This document shows positions 14,586 through 22,959 of a DNA stretch of 64,000 nucleotides, piece after piece. The DNA is taken from positions 1 through 64,000 of the forward strand of contig NZ_VJZD01000020.1 of the NCBI RefSeq assembly GCF_009377175.1, read 5' to 3'. The translations under genes and the position numbers were made by a program. How positions within the stretch are numbered: position 1 is the stretch's first letter; each line of letters begins with the position of its first letter. The notes under the pieces are model-generated. The model was not told where the DNA came from, made no database searches, and was given only the letters and a program-made list of their open reading frames with translations. This DNA comes from Streptomyces adustus. Lineage in GTDB: Bacteria; Actinomycetota; Actinomycetes; Streptomycetales; Streptomycetaceae.

Positions 14586-15527
14586 ATGGATGACCTGCCC
14601 GCTCCGGCCGCGCTTGGCGCAACTATCCGACGCTATGTCTCCGTCGACCGCCGTCATCTCGAACTGCTCCACGGCAACATGCAGCGGCGGCGGACGGGGC
14701 CGGTGGACCGCACCGCATTCCTTCGCGAGCTGATCGCGGACTCCGAGCGGGTCGACGACCAGGAGCTCGCCGCGCTCCTGGGGCACGGCTCCGGCTGGCG
14801 CGAACGCCTCGTCGCCGCGTGGATGGCCGGCATCGGAGGCCACACACGGCAACGCCAGCGAATCGGCGAGTTGCTTATCGAGAGTCGCCAGACCTACGCC
14901 GGTCAGGGCTACTGCTTCGCGCTGGCCTGCTTCGGCACACCGGCAGACGCTCAGGTCCTCTGCGACTACCTCGACCAGTATCTGCGCCGGCCAGATCTCT
15001 ATTACGACCAGCACTGGGCCATCGGGGCGCTGCTCGACATTGACACGCAGCTCGGCAGCGACTACGCCGAACGCTTCACCGTCCCGGACGTGCTCTGGCA
15101 GCAGTGGACGCGCGACAGGTCCCCTGAATACCTCGAAGCCCAGAAGGACCAATTTGCCGAGCTCCGCGCCCTTGTCGAGGAAGCACGTCAGACCGACCCA
15201 GCGGGCACGGACCAGCGGACTGTCCGCCTGCCAGCTGGATGGGTCCCCATCCCGGAACACGACCGTGCCGTCTTCGAGGCCGAAGTCGTCACGGGGGTCT
15301 CAGCCGACCTCAAGCAGAGCCACCCGTTGGCGGGGCGTCCGCTGATGGCGGTCGCGCACTGCAGCCAGCGAGACTACGTGCTCTTTGAAGTCGCCGAGGA
15401 GCCGATCCGCTGGGCACTGGTCGAGTTGAGTTGGTCGGGAAAGCCGGAGCCCGGCATCCAACCTCACTGGCACTTCTTCGCCTCGCCCGAGACCGCGGCA
15501 GCCGGACTCCGGGAGCACATGCGATAG
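14586..15527 (+). CDS. DUF6000-family protein with extra C-terminal domain
   Basis: The 313-residue protein shows the DUF6000 pattern in residues 15-170: RYVSVDRRHLELLHGNMQRR, LIADSERVDDQELAALLGHG, RERLVAAWMAGIG, YAGQGYCFALACFGTPADA and DLYYDQHWAIGALLDID. Residues about 210-313 form a second unit (VRLPAGWVPIPEHDRAVFEA to the end) rich in beta strands, which I do not recognise. DUF6000 is common in Streptomyces and its role is unknown; small proteins of this kind often sit beside toxins. The ATG at 14586 starts directly at the domain. A hairpin terminator follows at 15670. Confidence 0.7.
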   Translation: MDDLPAPAALGATIRRYVSVDRRHLELLHGNMQRRRTGPVDRTAFLRELIADSERVDDQELAALLGHGSGWRERLVAAWMAGIGGHTRQRQRIGELLIESRQTYAGQGYCFALACFGTPADAQVLCDYLDQYLRRPDLYYDQHWAIGALLDIDTQLGSDYAERFTVPDVLWQQWTRDRSPEYLEAQKDQFAELRALVEEARQTDPAGTDQRTVRLPAGWVPIPEHDRAVFEAEVVTGVSADLKQSHPLAGRPLMAVAHCSQRDYVLFEVAEEPIRWALVELSWSGKPEPGIQPHWHFFASPETAAAGLREHMR

Positions 15528-15669
15528 CTCGAAGGCCGTCCAAGCAACTGGACCGGGAGAACCCTGGCGGTGTCGGTCTGCCCTGAGGCTGCCGCCGGTA
15601 CGCCGATCACCTGCCGCTACAGCTCCGGCAACTGGCGCTGGACCTACTGACCCACCCCATCCCTGCGGC

Positions 15670-15692
15670 CGCGCCCGACCTCATCGGGCGCG
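15670..15692 (+). terminator. Hairpin terminator
   Basis: A 9-base stem (CGCGCCCGA at 15670-15678 with TCGGGCGCG at 15684-15692) and 5-base loop. It lies after a scrap whose frame ends CRYSSGNWRWTY at about 15650. Confidence 0.6.
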
Positions 15693-15799
15693 CCTGCCCG
15701 GGTATGGGGTGTGTCTGAAAGATCGTTACGCCTTGGGCATGGAACTGGACGACCCCGAATTCGGCCCTCAGAACCTGATCGTTCTCACCGATAGCCACG

Positions 15800-16015
15800 G
15801 TTCCATTGATCCCCGGGGCCGTCCTCGTCGAGCCCGGGTGCGTCCGGGGCGCGCAGCGGCCTGAGGCCGCCGCCAGCCGAGCGACGTCTTCGTCGCGGAT
15901 CTCGTGGCCCTCGGCGCGAAGTTGGGCGATGGAGGCGTCGATGAGCGGAGCCCAACGGCCGACTATGCCCCGACCCCGATCTCCAAGATCCCCGGCAGCG
16001 TCGATCTTGTGATGT
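15800..16015 (-). pseudogene. Tn3-family transposase C-terminal remnant
   Basis: Read leftwards: GRWAPLIDASIAQLRAEGHE and IRDEDVARL, then after a frameshift GGGLRPLRAPDAPGLDEDGP. This is the characteristic end of Tn3-type TnpA (IAQLRAEGHEIRDEDVARLSP ... LRPLRDPDA). Only this end survives. Confidence 0.7.
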
Positions 16016-16055
16016 GGGGCAGATACAGTTGCCCTGCGGACTGAGAGGTGTGACG

Positions 16056-16706
16056 GTGAGCTCAACAGGGTTGTGGGTGGTCGGCGTCATCCCTGACGAG
16101 GAGGCCCGCGCACTACCGGATCGCTACATCCACCTCATACGGCCAGGCGACTGGGAAAGGCCGCCAGGTTTTGGTGAGACCCTTGCGTGGTGGTCGAACG
16201 GCGGCGACCAAGAGCCTTTCTTCGAGCTTCCCGCAGGGCCTTCAGAACCCTTGGCACCCACGCCGGCCGCCCAGCGATTCGCGGGCTTCGTTGAGGACGC
16301 CAACGCGCCTACCGAGGCGGCGGAGGCCATGCGGGACGCGAGCATGACGCTCATGCCCAAGACGGAGGGCGCCGGCCTCTTTGTCGCGACTGCCAGCAAG
16401 GCAAACCCGGTCGCGGCCCTGTGCTACGGACTTGGCGCACAGCGATCAGCGTTGCTCCCCGGCTGGTTTGGGGACTTCCTGCTGTCCGCCGAGGAGGTCC
16501 GGACCGCCCTGCCCCGGGCCGAGGAAGCCCTCCTCCTCTCCAGCACACAGCGAAGCGCGGCCCTCACTCGGATCACCGCCTGGATGACCTCGATGGGTGA
16601 CGCCCCCGATTTCGATGCGGTGGAACTCATCGAGGCGCCGCTGCGGGTTATTCGACACGCCACAGAGGCCGGAACCGGCGCTGCTGCGTTCAGCCGCTGG
16701 TACTGA
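16056..16706 (+). CDS. Hypothetical protein
   Basis: The product is about 216 residues starting VSSTGLWVVGVIPDEEARAL. It has a first strand, an acidic middle (FFELPAGPSEPLAPTPAAQR) and a helical C-terminus with LPRAEEALLLSSTQRSAALT. No family is recognised with certainty. The reading frame opens next to the Tn3 remnant. I chose the GTG at 16056 because GAGAGG lies 9-14 bases before it; a GTG at 16050 is also possible. Alone among mobile-element scraps, it may be another orphan accessory or immunity-type gene. Confidence 0.5.
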   Translation: MSSTGLWVVGVIPDEEARALPDRYIHLIRPGDWERPPGFGETLAWWSNGGDQEPFFELPAGPSEPLAPTPAAQRFAGFVEDANAPTEAAEAMRDASMTLMPKTEGAGLFVATASKANPVAALCYGLGAQRSALLPGWFGDFLLSAEEVRTALPRAEEALLLSSTQRSAALTRITAWMTSMGDAPDFDAVELIEAPLRVIRHATEAGTGAAAFSRWY

Positions 16707-16737
16707 CCTCAGTTTCCTGCCGTTCAGAAGCAGGCAC

Positions 16738-17004
16738 TCACGGGCTGCTGAGAATGCGCCGCCGAAGGAGGTCAATGTTCGCGCGGCCGTAGCCCATGCG
16801 TTTGATGAGCTTGGTCCTGGTGACCTGGCCTTCGACCTGGCCTGAGCTCCATCGGGTCGAGAGCACGGCGGTGACCGCATCCAGCTCCCGCTTCATGCCG
16901 TTGACCAGGGAGTGCAGGGCGGGCATGTCATCGGCCAGGACGCGCTCCACCCAGGCGGCCGCGAAGCTGCGCAAGGAGCGGGTGAACCAGATCCTGGACG
17001 GCAA
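16738..17004 (-). pseudogene. ISL3-family transposase C-terminal fragment
   Basis: Read leftwards: DAVTAVLSTRWSSGQVEGQV, then TRTKLIKRMGYGRANIDLLR and a short end. The WSSGxVEGxxxxxKxIKRxxYGRA block is the C-terminal signature of ISL3 transposases and contains the catalytic Glu. The front of the gene has been lost and the sequence changes into another gene near 16985. Confidence 0.8.
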
Positions 17005-17474
17005 GTGGGCTCTCTCCGACCCCTACGAGGAGATGGCCGAGGCGATCGAGGACTCGGTCCGCTGCCCCCGCGGCGCCAGGGGCGGCTGCGGCGCCGCCAA
17101 ACTCGGGTCCGAACTGGCCGACCTGTTCGGACCCGACCGGGAGGACGTCGAGGAGATCATGGAACGGATCGACGAATCGTGGAAGCGCAAGAACACGAAG
17201 CGCTCGGCGAGCGAATTCGGCTTCTCCGACCCTGCGGAGTTCCAGTTGGCCCTCACCCTGGCCGTCATGGGACATGACGTCATGTCCCGCAACGACGACC
17301 AGAAGGCGCCCCACGCGGGAGACGCCTGGGTCGACGACAAGCGGGCCGAGTTCAAGGTGCCGCAGGGCCTGAACACCAACCAACTCGCCAAGTACCTGAA
17401 GAAGGCCGACAGGGAAGGGCGGGAGCATGTCGGTGCAGGCGGACCGTCTGGCCCCGAGACACGCAGTCATCGTG
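16985..17474 (+). pseudogene. C-terminal fragment of a large protein, toxin-domain candidate
   Basis: The frame has no start: it emerges from the ISL3 scrap as RVNQILDGKWALSDPYEEMA. It continues SVRCPRGARGGCGAAKLGSE, DVEEIMERIDESWKRKNTKR, MSRNDDQKAPHAGDAWVDDK and QGLNTNQLAKYLKKADREGR. The basic, polar C-terminal 60 residues resemble the end of a polymorphic toxin more than an enzyme of primary metabolism. No natural stop is seen in frame; a TGA at 17472-17474 in another frame may be the true end after a shift. A bidirectional terminator follows. Confidence 0.45.
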
Positions 17475-17492
17475 AGCCGTGTGCACGCAGCC

Positions 17493-17524
17493 GTGCCCGG
17501 CCGCTCCGAGGAGGGGCCGGGCAC
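17493..17524. terminator. Bidirectional terminator
   Basis: GTGCCCGGCC at 17493-17502 pairs with GGCCGGGCAC at 17515-17524, between convergent genes (the toxin-like fragment from the left and a lipoprotein gene from the right). Confidence 0.7.
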
Positions 17525-17537
17525 GGGGTTCTTGGGA

Positions 17538-18044
17538 TCAGGACGATGCCGAGGAGGTGGGCTCTGCGGTGGCCTCGGACTCGTGTTGCTCGAGCCAGGC
17601 AGCCAAGACCTTCTTCGGGACGTTTGGGCGCAGGCCGTCTTCCTTGGTGTAAGCCAGCCCCCGGGTGTAGCCGCCGCCACCGCAGTTGTCGGACTGGTGA
17701 AGGAGCCTCACGTCGACGGAGTCGTCGATGAGGGGCTTGGCTGCGCCGACGCGGGTGACGCGGAAGCGGACCGGGGCGGTATCGGGGTCGACATCGTCCG
17801 GCAGCGTGAGGCTCGCGTCTGTGACGGGCTCCTGCTCGAACTCGCCCCTGACGCACTTGCCGCGCGTGCACAGCTCCCAGGAAGCGCCCGCGAGATCGTC
17901 GTAGCCTTTCTGCACGACGTACACGCCGACTTGGGACACCACGCCGACCCCGGCGCAGGCTCCCGTGTCGGCGCACCCGGACAGACCGGCGATGAGGGCG
18001 GCGACACCGCCGATCACGCGCGCGTACCTGATCGGTGTCACCAC
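17538..18044 (-). CDS. Putative lipoprotein
   Basis: The 168-residue product starts VVTPIRYARVIGGVAALIAG with the lipobox LSGC at about residue 24, so it should be anchored outside the membrane. The rest is a strand-rich domain with two cysteines (ELCTRGKCVRGEFEQE), PDDVDPDTAPVRFRVTRVGA and a Ser/Ala tail. Two GTG codons (18044 and 18041) are possible; GGAGGAG upstream suits both. The start overlaps the stop of the preceding reading frame (GTGA), so translation is probably coupled. Function unknown. Confidence 0.65.
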   Translation of the reverse strand: MVTPIRYARVIGGVAALIAGLSGCADTGACAGVGVVSQVGVYVVQKGYDDLAGASWELCTRGKCVRGEFEQEPVTDASLTLPDDVDPDTAPVRFRVTRVGAAKPLIDDSVDVRLLHQSDNCGGGGYTRGLAYTKEDGLRPNVPKKVLAAWLEQHESEATAEPTSSASS

Positions 18045-18235
18045 TTCTTCACTCCTCCGGGAAGTGCCTTCTCCGCCAGGGAGATGTCGGTGAAGATTAC
18101 GCGGCACTTGCCGTCCCAGGCGTCACTGCACTCGCCGTCGTCGAAAAAGGTAACGGGGGGGACACGTGGTCGCCGGCCTTCCTGAAGCGCAGGGTTGCGA
18201 CGCTGTTGTGCGGGGCGTCTGATGACCTCGATCAC
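18038..18235 (-). pseudogene. C-terminal end of a gene upstream of the lipoprotein
   Basis: Only the last 40 residues look real (VTFFDDGECSDAWDGKCRVI, then TDISLAEKALPGGVKKW), ending in a TGA that overlaps the lipoprotein start. Before that the frame turns into basic low-complexity sequence next to the CRISPR-like repeats. The gene seems to have been cut at its 5' side. Confidence 0.45.
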
Positions 18236-18283
18236 CTGACGCTGCCGGGCGTGGAGACGAGCGCGCTGCTGCCGGACTGGCGG

Positions 18284-18494
18284 GACACCTCCGCTCGCGC
18301 GGTGCCGACGACCGGCTGATGAACAATGCGCTGCCCGCCGACGGACACCTCCGCTCGAGCGGAGGTGTCACGCACCCGGCCATGCGGAAAACCCGCGTGC
18401 ACCTGTTCTCTCCGCGCGAGCGGAGGTGTCCCGCAGCGCGGGGCGCAGCTGGCGGCCGAGGCGGAGTTCCCTCCGCGCGGGCGTCGGTACCCGA
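18284..18494. CRISPR. Short degenerate type I-E-like CRISPR array (4 repeats, 3 spacers)
   Basis: Four 29-base units start at 18284, 18344, 18405 and 18466, a period of 60, 61 and 61 bases. The best unit (18405) contains CTCCGCGCGAGCGGAGGTGT, which fits the actinobacterial type I-E repeat form CCCCGCGCGAGCGGGGATG, with the usual stem. The second unit is a perfect 26-base palindrome; the first and fourth are degenerate at their 3' halves. Spacers are 18313-18343, 18373-18404 and 18434-18465 (31, 32, 32 bases). No cas genes lie in the window, so this is an orphan or decayed array. Overlapping reading frames in this stretch are not credible. Confidence 0.68.
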
Positions 18495-18583
18495 TGCCCG
18501 CGCAGATATCAACAGGCCATCCCCGTTCCGCGTACACAGCGATAACGTGAAGGCATACGCCTATACCGCGCCTGGAGGCCCCA

Positions 18584-18820
18584 ATGAACGAACAGCCGGC
18601 CCCCGCCGACGGAGCCGCCCGGCAGCAGCTGGAGCCCGCGGCTGCCGACGCGGTCCGCGCGTATGCGGCTCGCACCCGCGAGCAGGCCGATCAGTTCGCC
18701 GCCGTCCTTGAGGACATCGCCGAAAACGGCCTGCCCTCACCCGAGGACTGCACGCCGTGGGAAGACCTGCGGGAGGCGCACCTGGCCCGCCTCGCCGCGC
18801 AGCGGCCGGCTGTCGCCTGA
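18584..18820 (+). CDS. Antitoxin of a type II toxin-antitoxin pair
   Basis: The 78-residue acidic, all-helical protein (LEPAAADAVRAYAARTREQA, AVLEDIAENGLPSPEDCTPW) overlaps the following RelE/ParE-like gene by one base (TGATG). Size, charge and coupling are typical of antitoxins of type II systems. A CTGGAGG ribosome site precedes the ATG. I see no clear ribbon-helix-helix or HTH; the N-terminal half may hold a divergent DNA-binding region. It would bind the toxin and repress the operon. Confidence 0.65.
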   Translation: MNEQPAPADGAARQQLEPAAADAVRAYAARTREQADQFAAVLEDIAENGLPSPEDCTPWEDLREAHLARLAAQRPAVA

Positions 18821-19092
18821 TGCCTCAAGGACACGGGCCGCGCCGCGCCCGGATCGCCTTCTCCGATGCCGCCGCCAAACAGCTGGAGAACATCACCAGC
18901 GAGGCGGACATCCACGCCCTGGACCGCGCCCTGGTCGTCATCTCCGTCGACCCCGACATCGGCACACCGATCCCCGGCGACATCACCAGCCCCCATCTGC
19001 GCCAGTACACCGACGACATCGAAGCCGTCCGCATCCTGTATTTCGTCACCGTCCTGCGCACCGTGGTCGTCGTCGCCTACATCGAAGTCTGA
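18820..19092 (+). CDS. RelE/ParE-superfamily toxin
   Basis: The product has 90 residues. It opens with a basic strand (RRARIAFSDAAAKQLENITS), has a helical hairpin, a central conserved turn (PDIGTPIPGDITSPHLRQYT) and closes with the RelE-type strands EAVRILYFVTVLRTVVVVAY. RelE toxins cut ribosome-bound mRNA and ParE toxins block gyrase; I cannot tell which. The ATG overlaps the antitoxin stop, so the pair is translated together. Confidence 0.75.
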   Translation: MPQGHGPRRARIAFSDAAAKQLENITSEADIHALDRALVVISVDPDIGTPIPGDITSPHLRQYTDDIEAVRILYFVTVLRTVVVVAYIEV

Positions 19093-19249
19093 ACCACGCC
19101 CACGCCTGGCCCCCTTCGAGGGCACCTCTCGAGCACGAGCTGGTGGGCAGCAACTGACACGCAGACTCATCCGCAACGGGCCTCGCAGCACCTGGACAAA
19201 GAAGCCTTGACCTCCGTCCTCGACAGGGAACGCCCTGTCAGCCTGCCGA

Positions 19250-19640
19250 GTGCACCCGAGTGAAGTCCTCGGCAAGCATGTTCATCATGATCAGATCATG
19301 GTGTCGGCCACCGAAGAACACGCGATCGCGAAGCCGGCCTTCCTCAACGAACCCGACTGGCCGGTGGACACCGATGCGGTCGCCACGCTGAACCGCGACA
19401 GTGCCGATCGGGGCGTCTTCACGGTGCGGGGAAGCTGGCGGCGCGCGATCCCAGGTTCGGAAACCCCGCGGCGTTCCTCTCCGGCGTGGACAAGACCAAC
19501 TTCTACGCGTTCATGGCCACGATCACGGGTGACCGGGCGTTCCATGACCACATGGAGGCCAAGACCGGCTCGGAGGGCCGCACGGGCGGCATGCTTTCGG
19601 CCGTCGACTCGAACTGGAAGCTCAACCTTCTTTCAGGGGG
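19250..19640 (+). pseudogene. Unrecognised gene remnant
   Basis: Two frames carry protein-like sequence: first HAIAKPAFLNEPDWPVDTDA and VATLNRDSADRGVFTVRG, then after a shift near 19430 KLAARDPRFGNPAAFLSGVD, KTNFYAFMATITGDRAFHDH and AVDSNWKLNLLSGG. No stop is reached before it runs antisense into the phosphatase gene. It is a broken gene of unknown function, truncated at its 3' end. Confidence 0.4.
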
Positions 19641-22065
19641 AATCCTGGATGATTTGCTCGGACCAGATCGTTTTGCCGTTCTGGCCATGGCGGCAGCCCC
19701 ATCGTCCGCCGAGTTGAGAGACGAGGAACAGGCCGCGTCCTCCCTCGTCGGTTGTGCGGGCACGCCGCAGGCGGGGTTGGGTGCTGCTGGAGTCGGTGAC
19801 CTCGCACACCAGGACGTTGTGGCGAATCAGACGGAGTTCCATCGGCGGACGACCGTAGCGGATGGCGTTGGTGATCAGTTCGCTGACGATGAGTTCGGTG
19901 GTGAAGAGGAGGTCGTCCAGGCCCCACATGGTGAGTTGGCGCGCTATCCACTCTCGAGCTTGGGAGACGGCGGCCGGATCAGCAGGGATCTCCCAGTGAG
20001 CGGTGTCCGCCGCTGGGACGGCGCGGGTGCGGGCCAGCAGCAGGACCGCGTCGTCGCGCGGGGCCTGGTCTGCCAGGTCGGCGAGAAGAGCCCGGCCGGT
20101 TTCGTCCAGGGCACGTTCCGGGCGGCAGTGCGCGGTGAGGGCTTCCATCAGGCGCGGCAGGCCTTGGCCGATGTCGGGATCGCCCCGTTCGACCAAGCCG
20201 TCGGTGTAGAGAGCGAGGACACTGCCCGGCTCGACGTCGATCACGGTGGTCTCGTACGGCATGCCGCTGAGGGCAAGTGGTGGCCCCGGGGACATCTTTA
20301 CTGCTTCGGCAGTCCCGTCGGGCCGGACCAGGACGGGTGGCGGGTGTCCGGCACTGGCCATCGCGCAGCGCCCGGTGACCGGGTCGTAGACCGCGTACAG
20401 GCATGTGCCGCCGACGATGTCGCGGTCGCCGGACGGGGCTTCGGCCGCGAGGCGCTGGATCAGGTCCGCGAGCCGGGTGAGCAGCTCGTCCGGTTCGAGT
20501 TCCAGGTCCGCAAGCGTCTGGATGGCGGCGCGCAGGCGGCCCATGGTGGCGCTTGCGGGCATGCCGTGGCCGACCACGTCTCCGGCGACTAGGGCCAGCC
20601 GCAGAGAGGGCAGGGCAATGGCGTCGTACCAGTCGCCGCTGCTGCCCGCTCCGCCGCCTGCGGGCATGTAGATGCCGGCGGTCTCGGCTGCCGGAGTGTC
20701 GGTCGTGGCCGGGGGAAGGAGGCTCTGCTGAAGCGCCACGGCCGCCCTGTGCTCGCGCGTGTAACGGCGGGCATTGTCGATGGCGAGCGCACCCCGTGAG
20801 GCGATCTGCTTCATGAGATCGGCCTCGTCCTGGGTGAAGGGGTCCGATCGGCCGCAGCGCCAAGCCGATATGGCGCCGAGCGTGAGCCCGCGGGCGTGCA
20901 ACGGTGCCACCATCACAGAATGGGCGTCCTTCGGGACGAGATACTCGACCAGCTGCGGGTCTTTGAGCATGGCGATGAAGTCGTCAAGGCTGAAGACGAC
21001 TGGCTCGTCATGGCGGAAGCTGCGCCGCAGGGGGTGGTCGCGAAGGGGCGGGACGGGCTTGCCGCGCTCGATGCCGGCCGGCCACTCTGCGCTGGCCGGC
21101 GCAAGGGCCGCGCTGCCCATGTCTCCACTGCCCAGCTGCTTCGAGGGTTCTTCCCCGTCGAAAACGGAGTACGCAAGGTCGACTGCGACGAGATCACCGA
21201 ACGCAGGCGCGAGAACGTCTGCAAGGTCCTGCGCAGTCCGCCCGATCTCCAGGGATTTTCCTACTCGCTCGGCCACCTCCCGGGCGAGATCCAGATGGCG
21301 GCGGGCGCGCATCTGGTCGGCGTTGTCGAAGTACAGGGCTGCGACCCCCGTGGGGTGTCCTCGTGCGTCCTCCAGACGGAAGGCGGACAGCGACAGCGCG
21401 TGCTGTCGCGCCGGATCGTGCCGCCAGCTCACTTGCTGGTTTCTGCGGACCACTGGCGCACCCGTCTCGAGTACCTGGCGCAGTACTGCCTGGAGGTTCT
21501 CGGCGTCCTTGGCGCACAGCACGTCGCTCAGCCGAGTTCCGGGCTGTACTGGACGGCCGTCGACAGTGCCTGGCGTGGCGTTCGTTTGCACAGTGGTGAG
21601 TTCCGTGTCGTGCACAGCGATCGTGATCCGGTTCTGTGCGGACAGTGCGCGCAGGAGTGCTGCGCCCTGCTCGTGGTCGGCGACGTGGTGTGTTGGGGCC
21701 GCCAGGACGAGGACCTCCGCCGAGCCCCCCACCTTGGTGGTTCGGAAGGTGACATCGATGGTGTCGCCGCACTGGTGCCACAGCCGTACTCGGCCGGACG
21801 CCGGCATCTCTGTGGCGCAGCGCAGGTCGTCCGGGAGATCTGCCACCAGTTCCTGCACGGGGCGGCCGCAGACATCCTCGGCGCGGAAGCCCGTCAGGTC
21901 CTCTGCTGTCCCGGTCCACCGCACCACCGCGCCTCGATGGTCGAGCACGGCGGCTGCCGGACCGTCGAAGGCGTACAACCTGTCGCTGGGACCGGAACCG
22001 GAGACGTCCATCGATCCTTGGGAGGCGCCTGCCGGGCAGGCGTTCCTGACATTCTCAGTTTCCAT
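19633..22065 (-). CDS. PAS-GAF-PP2C (SpoIIE) phosphatase with HATPase domain
   Basis: The 810-residue protein has a PAS domain (about 25-130: AAAVLDHRGAVVRWTGTAED), a second PAS-like region (140-260), a GAF domain (270-440), a SpoIIE/PP2C phosphatase domain (455-670: LQQSLLPP, GDWYDAI, VAGDVVGHGMPA, SAGHPPPVLV, LYTDGLVERGD, DDAVLLLAR) and a C-terminal histidine-kinase-type ATPase (690-805: ELIVSELITNAIRYG, GGRGLFLVSQLG). Such proteins act as sensor-driven anti-sigma-antagonist phosphatases joined to an RsbW-like kinase and control stress sigma factors in Streptomyces. The ATG at 22065 has AAGGAAG seven bases before it. It stands alone; the signal is not known. Confidence 0.88.
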   Translation of the reverse strand: METENVRNACPAGASQGSMDVSGSGPSDRLYAFDGPAAAVLDHRGAVVRWTGTAEDLTGFRAEDVCGRPVQELVADLPDDLRCATEMPASGRVRLWHQCGDTIDVTFRTTKVGGSAEVLVLAAPTHHVADHEQGAALLRALSAQNRITIAVHDTELTTVQTNATPGTVDGRPVQPGTRLSDVLCAKDAENLQAVLRQVLETGAPVVRRNQQVSWRHDPARQHALSLSAFRLEDARGHPTGVAALYFDNADQMRARRHLDLAREVAERVGKSLEIGRTAQDLADVLAPAFGDLVAVDLAYSVFDGEEPSKQLGSGDMGSAALAPASAEWPAGIERGKPVPPLRDHPLRRSFRHDEPVVFSLDDFIAMLKDPQLVEYLVPKDAHSVMVAPLHARGLTLGAISAWRCGRSDPFTQDEADLMKQIASRGALAIDNARRYTREHRAAVALQQSLLPPATTDTPAAETAGIYMPAGGGAGSSGDWYDAIALPSLRLALVAGDVVGHGMPASATMGRLRAAIQTLADLELEPDELLTRLADLIQRLAAEAPSGDRDIVGGTCLYAVYDPVTGRCAMASAGHPPPVLVRPDGTAEAVKMSPGPPLALSGMPYETTVIDVEPGSVLALYTDGLVERGDPDIGQGLPRLMEALTAHCRPERALDETGRALLADLADQAPRDDAVLLLARTRAVPAADTAHWEIPADPAAVSQAREWIARQLTMWGLDDLLFTTELIVSELITNAIRYGRPPMELRLIRHNVLVCEVTDSSSTQPRLRRARTTDEGGRGLFLVSQLGGRWGCRHGQNGKTIWSEQIIQDSP

Positions 22066-22094
22066 CTCGGCTTCCTTTACGAGAGCCTGCGGCT

Positions 22095-22260
22095 CGAGGG
22101 ATCCGCATGCTGTGGCGGCCGTCGGCCGCCCGGTCGGCAAGCACGCCACACCGCAACGGCTTCGAGGGCAGATCTTGTTCGGCCCAGACGACCTTGCCGT
22201 CCGTCGAGCGGGAGCCCCACCCGCGTCCGGCGCGTTCGACAGTTCCCAGGAGGCGACCTG
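22095..22260 (-). pseudogene. C-terminal scrap of an HATPase anti-sigma-type protein
   Basis: Read leftwards one frame gives VERAGRGWGSRSTDGKVVWA followed by EQDLPS. This is the usual end of Streptomyces RsbW-like ATPases (WG.R..DGK.VWAEL). The ATP-binding part is not present, so only the tail of a former gene remains between the phosphatase and the operator at 22370. Confidence 0.45.
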
Positions 22261-22369
22261 GGCCGGTTCATCCTTGCGATTCCTCTCATGGGGTCACGGA
22301 GTACGAGCGCGACGGCCGAGCGGCCACAAGCGCGGCATCTCGCAGGCTGGGGCATTTTGGCCCAATTTC

Positions 22370-22383
22370 TGATGAAATCATCA
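22370..22383. promoter_or_regulatory. TGATGA-N2-TCATCA operator-like site
   Basis: TGATGAAATCATCA is an inverted repeat with a 2-base centre, set in AT-rich sequence that stands out from the GC-rich surroundings. The same palindrome (centre GA) lies before the aromatic operon at 33357-33370. Confidence 0.55.
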
Positions 22384-22394
22384 ATGACGATTAC

Positions 22395-22918
22395 TTATAC
22401 GTCAAGACCGCCAAGACTGATCGAGTTATCAGATGCGTACGCAGGCCCGGCATCCTGGGCACCCCAACCCCCTGACCGGCGCAAGGTGCAAACCCGGGCG
22501 ACGCTGGTGGCGACGTCGCGCACCGCAATCCCCCCCGGGGGTGGTTCGTCGTGGGCGGCGTCCCGGACATTGAGCCAAGGCCGCGCCCGGGTTCCGGTGG
22601 CGATCAACAGTCGGTCGCACGGTAGCGACGCTCCGTCGTCGAGCATCACGCGTTTCGAGAGAAGGCCACGCCGATGGCGCGCACTGCCAGTTGCCAGTTG
22701 CCAGTCGGCATCCGGGCCCCCTGTATTGGCAGCCCGGTGGTGTCCGCCGGTGACTGGGAGGCACCTGCTTGGACAGCGGCGGCTGGCCGTAGGGCGGGTG
22801 CGGCTCATCCGGCGACTACAGCCAGTGAGCCGGTGAAACCCTCTTCACGCAGAGCCTCGGCACCCCTCAACCCCGCCAGGGAGGCGCCGACGATGACGAT
22901 GGACGCCGAGCTGTTCAT
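22395..22918 (-). pseudogene. FAD/NAD(P)-dependent ferredoxin reductase, frameshifted and truncated
   Basis: From the ATG at 22918 the frame reads MNSSASIVIVGASLAGLRGA, a Rossmann GxSxxG fold, and stops at 22805 in VVAG. One base shifted, it resumes as EPHPPYGQPPLSKQVPPSH, the usual Y-x-R-PPLSK region of putidaredoxin reductase-like proteins. A third frame has VMLDDGASLPCDRLLIATGT (the ATG motif of FAD proteins). The protein is cut after about 150 of the expected 400 residues. It would have fed electrons to a P450 via a ferredoxin. Two CCATAC-type operators lie upstream. Confidence 0.75.
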
Positions 22919-22959
22919 GCCGCTGCCGACAGAGGGCCTCTTTCGCCGCCTCGACAGTT

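Noticed and set aside
18319..18711. Open frames across the CRISPR-like repeats
   Set aside because: Their repetitive Arg/Ser sequence follows the 61-base period of the repeats and has no coding pattern.
19979..22836. Several long frames opposite and within the PP2C phosphatase gene
   Set aside because: High-GC antisense shadows; the phosphatase frame has all the domain motifs.
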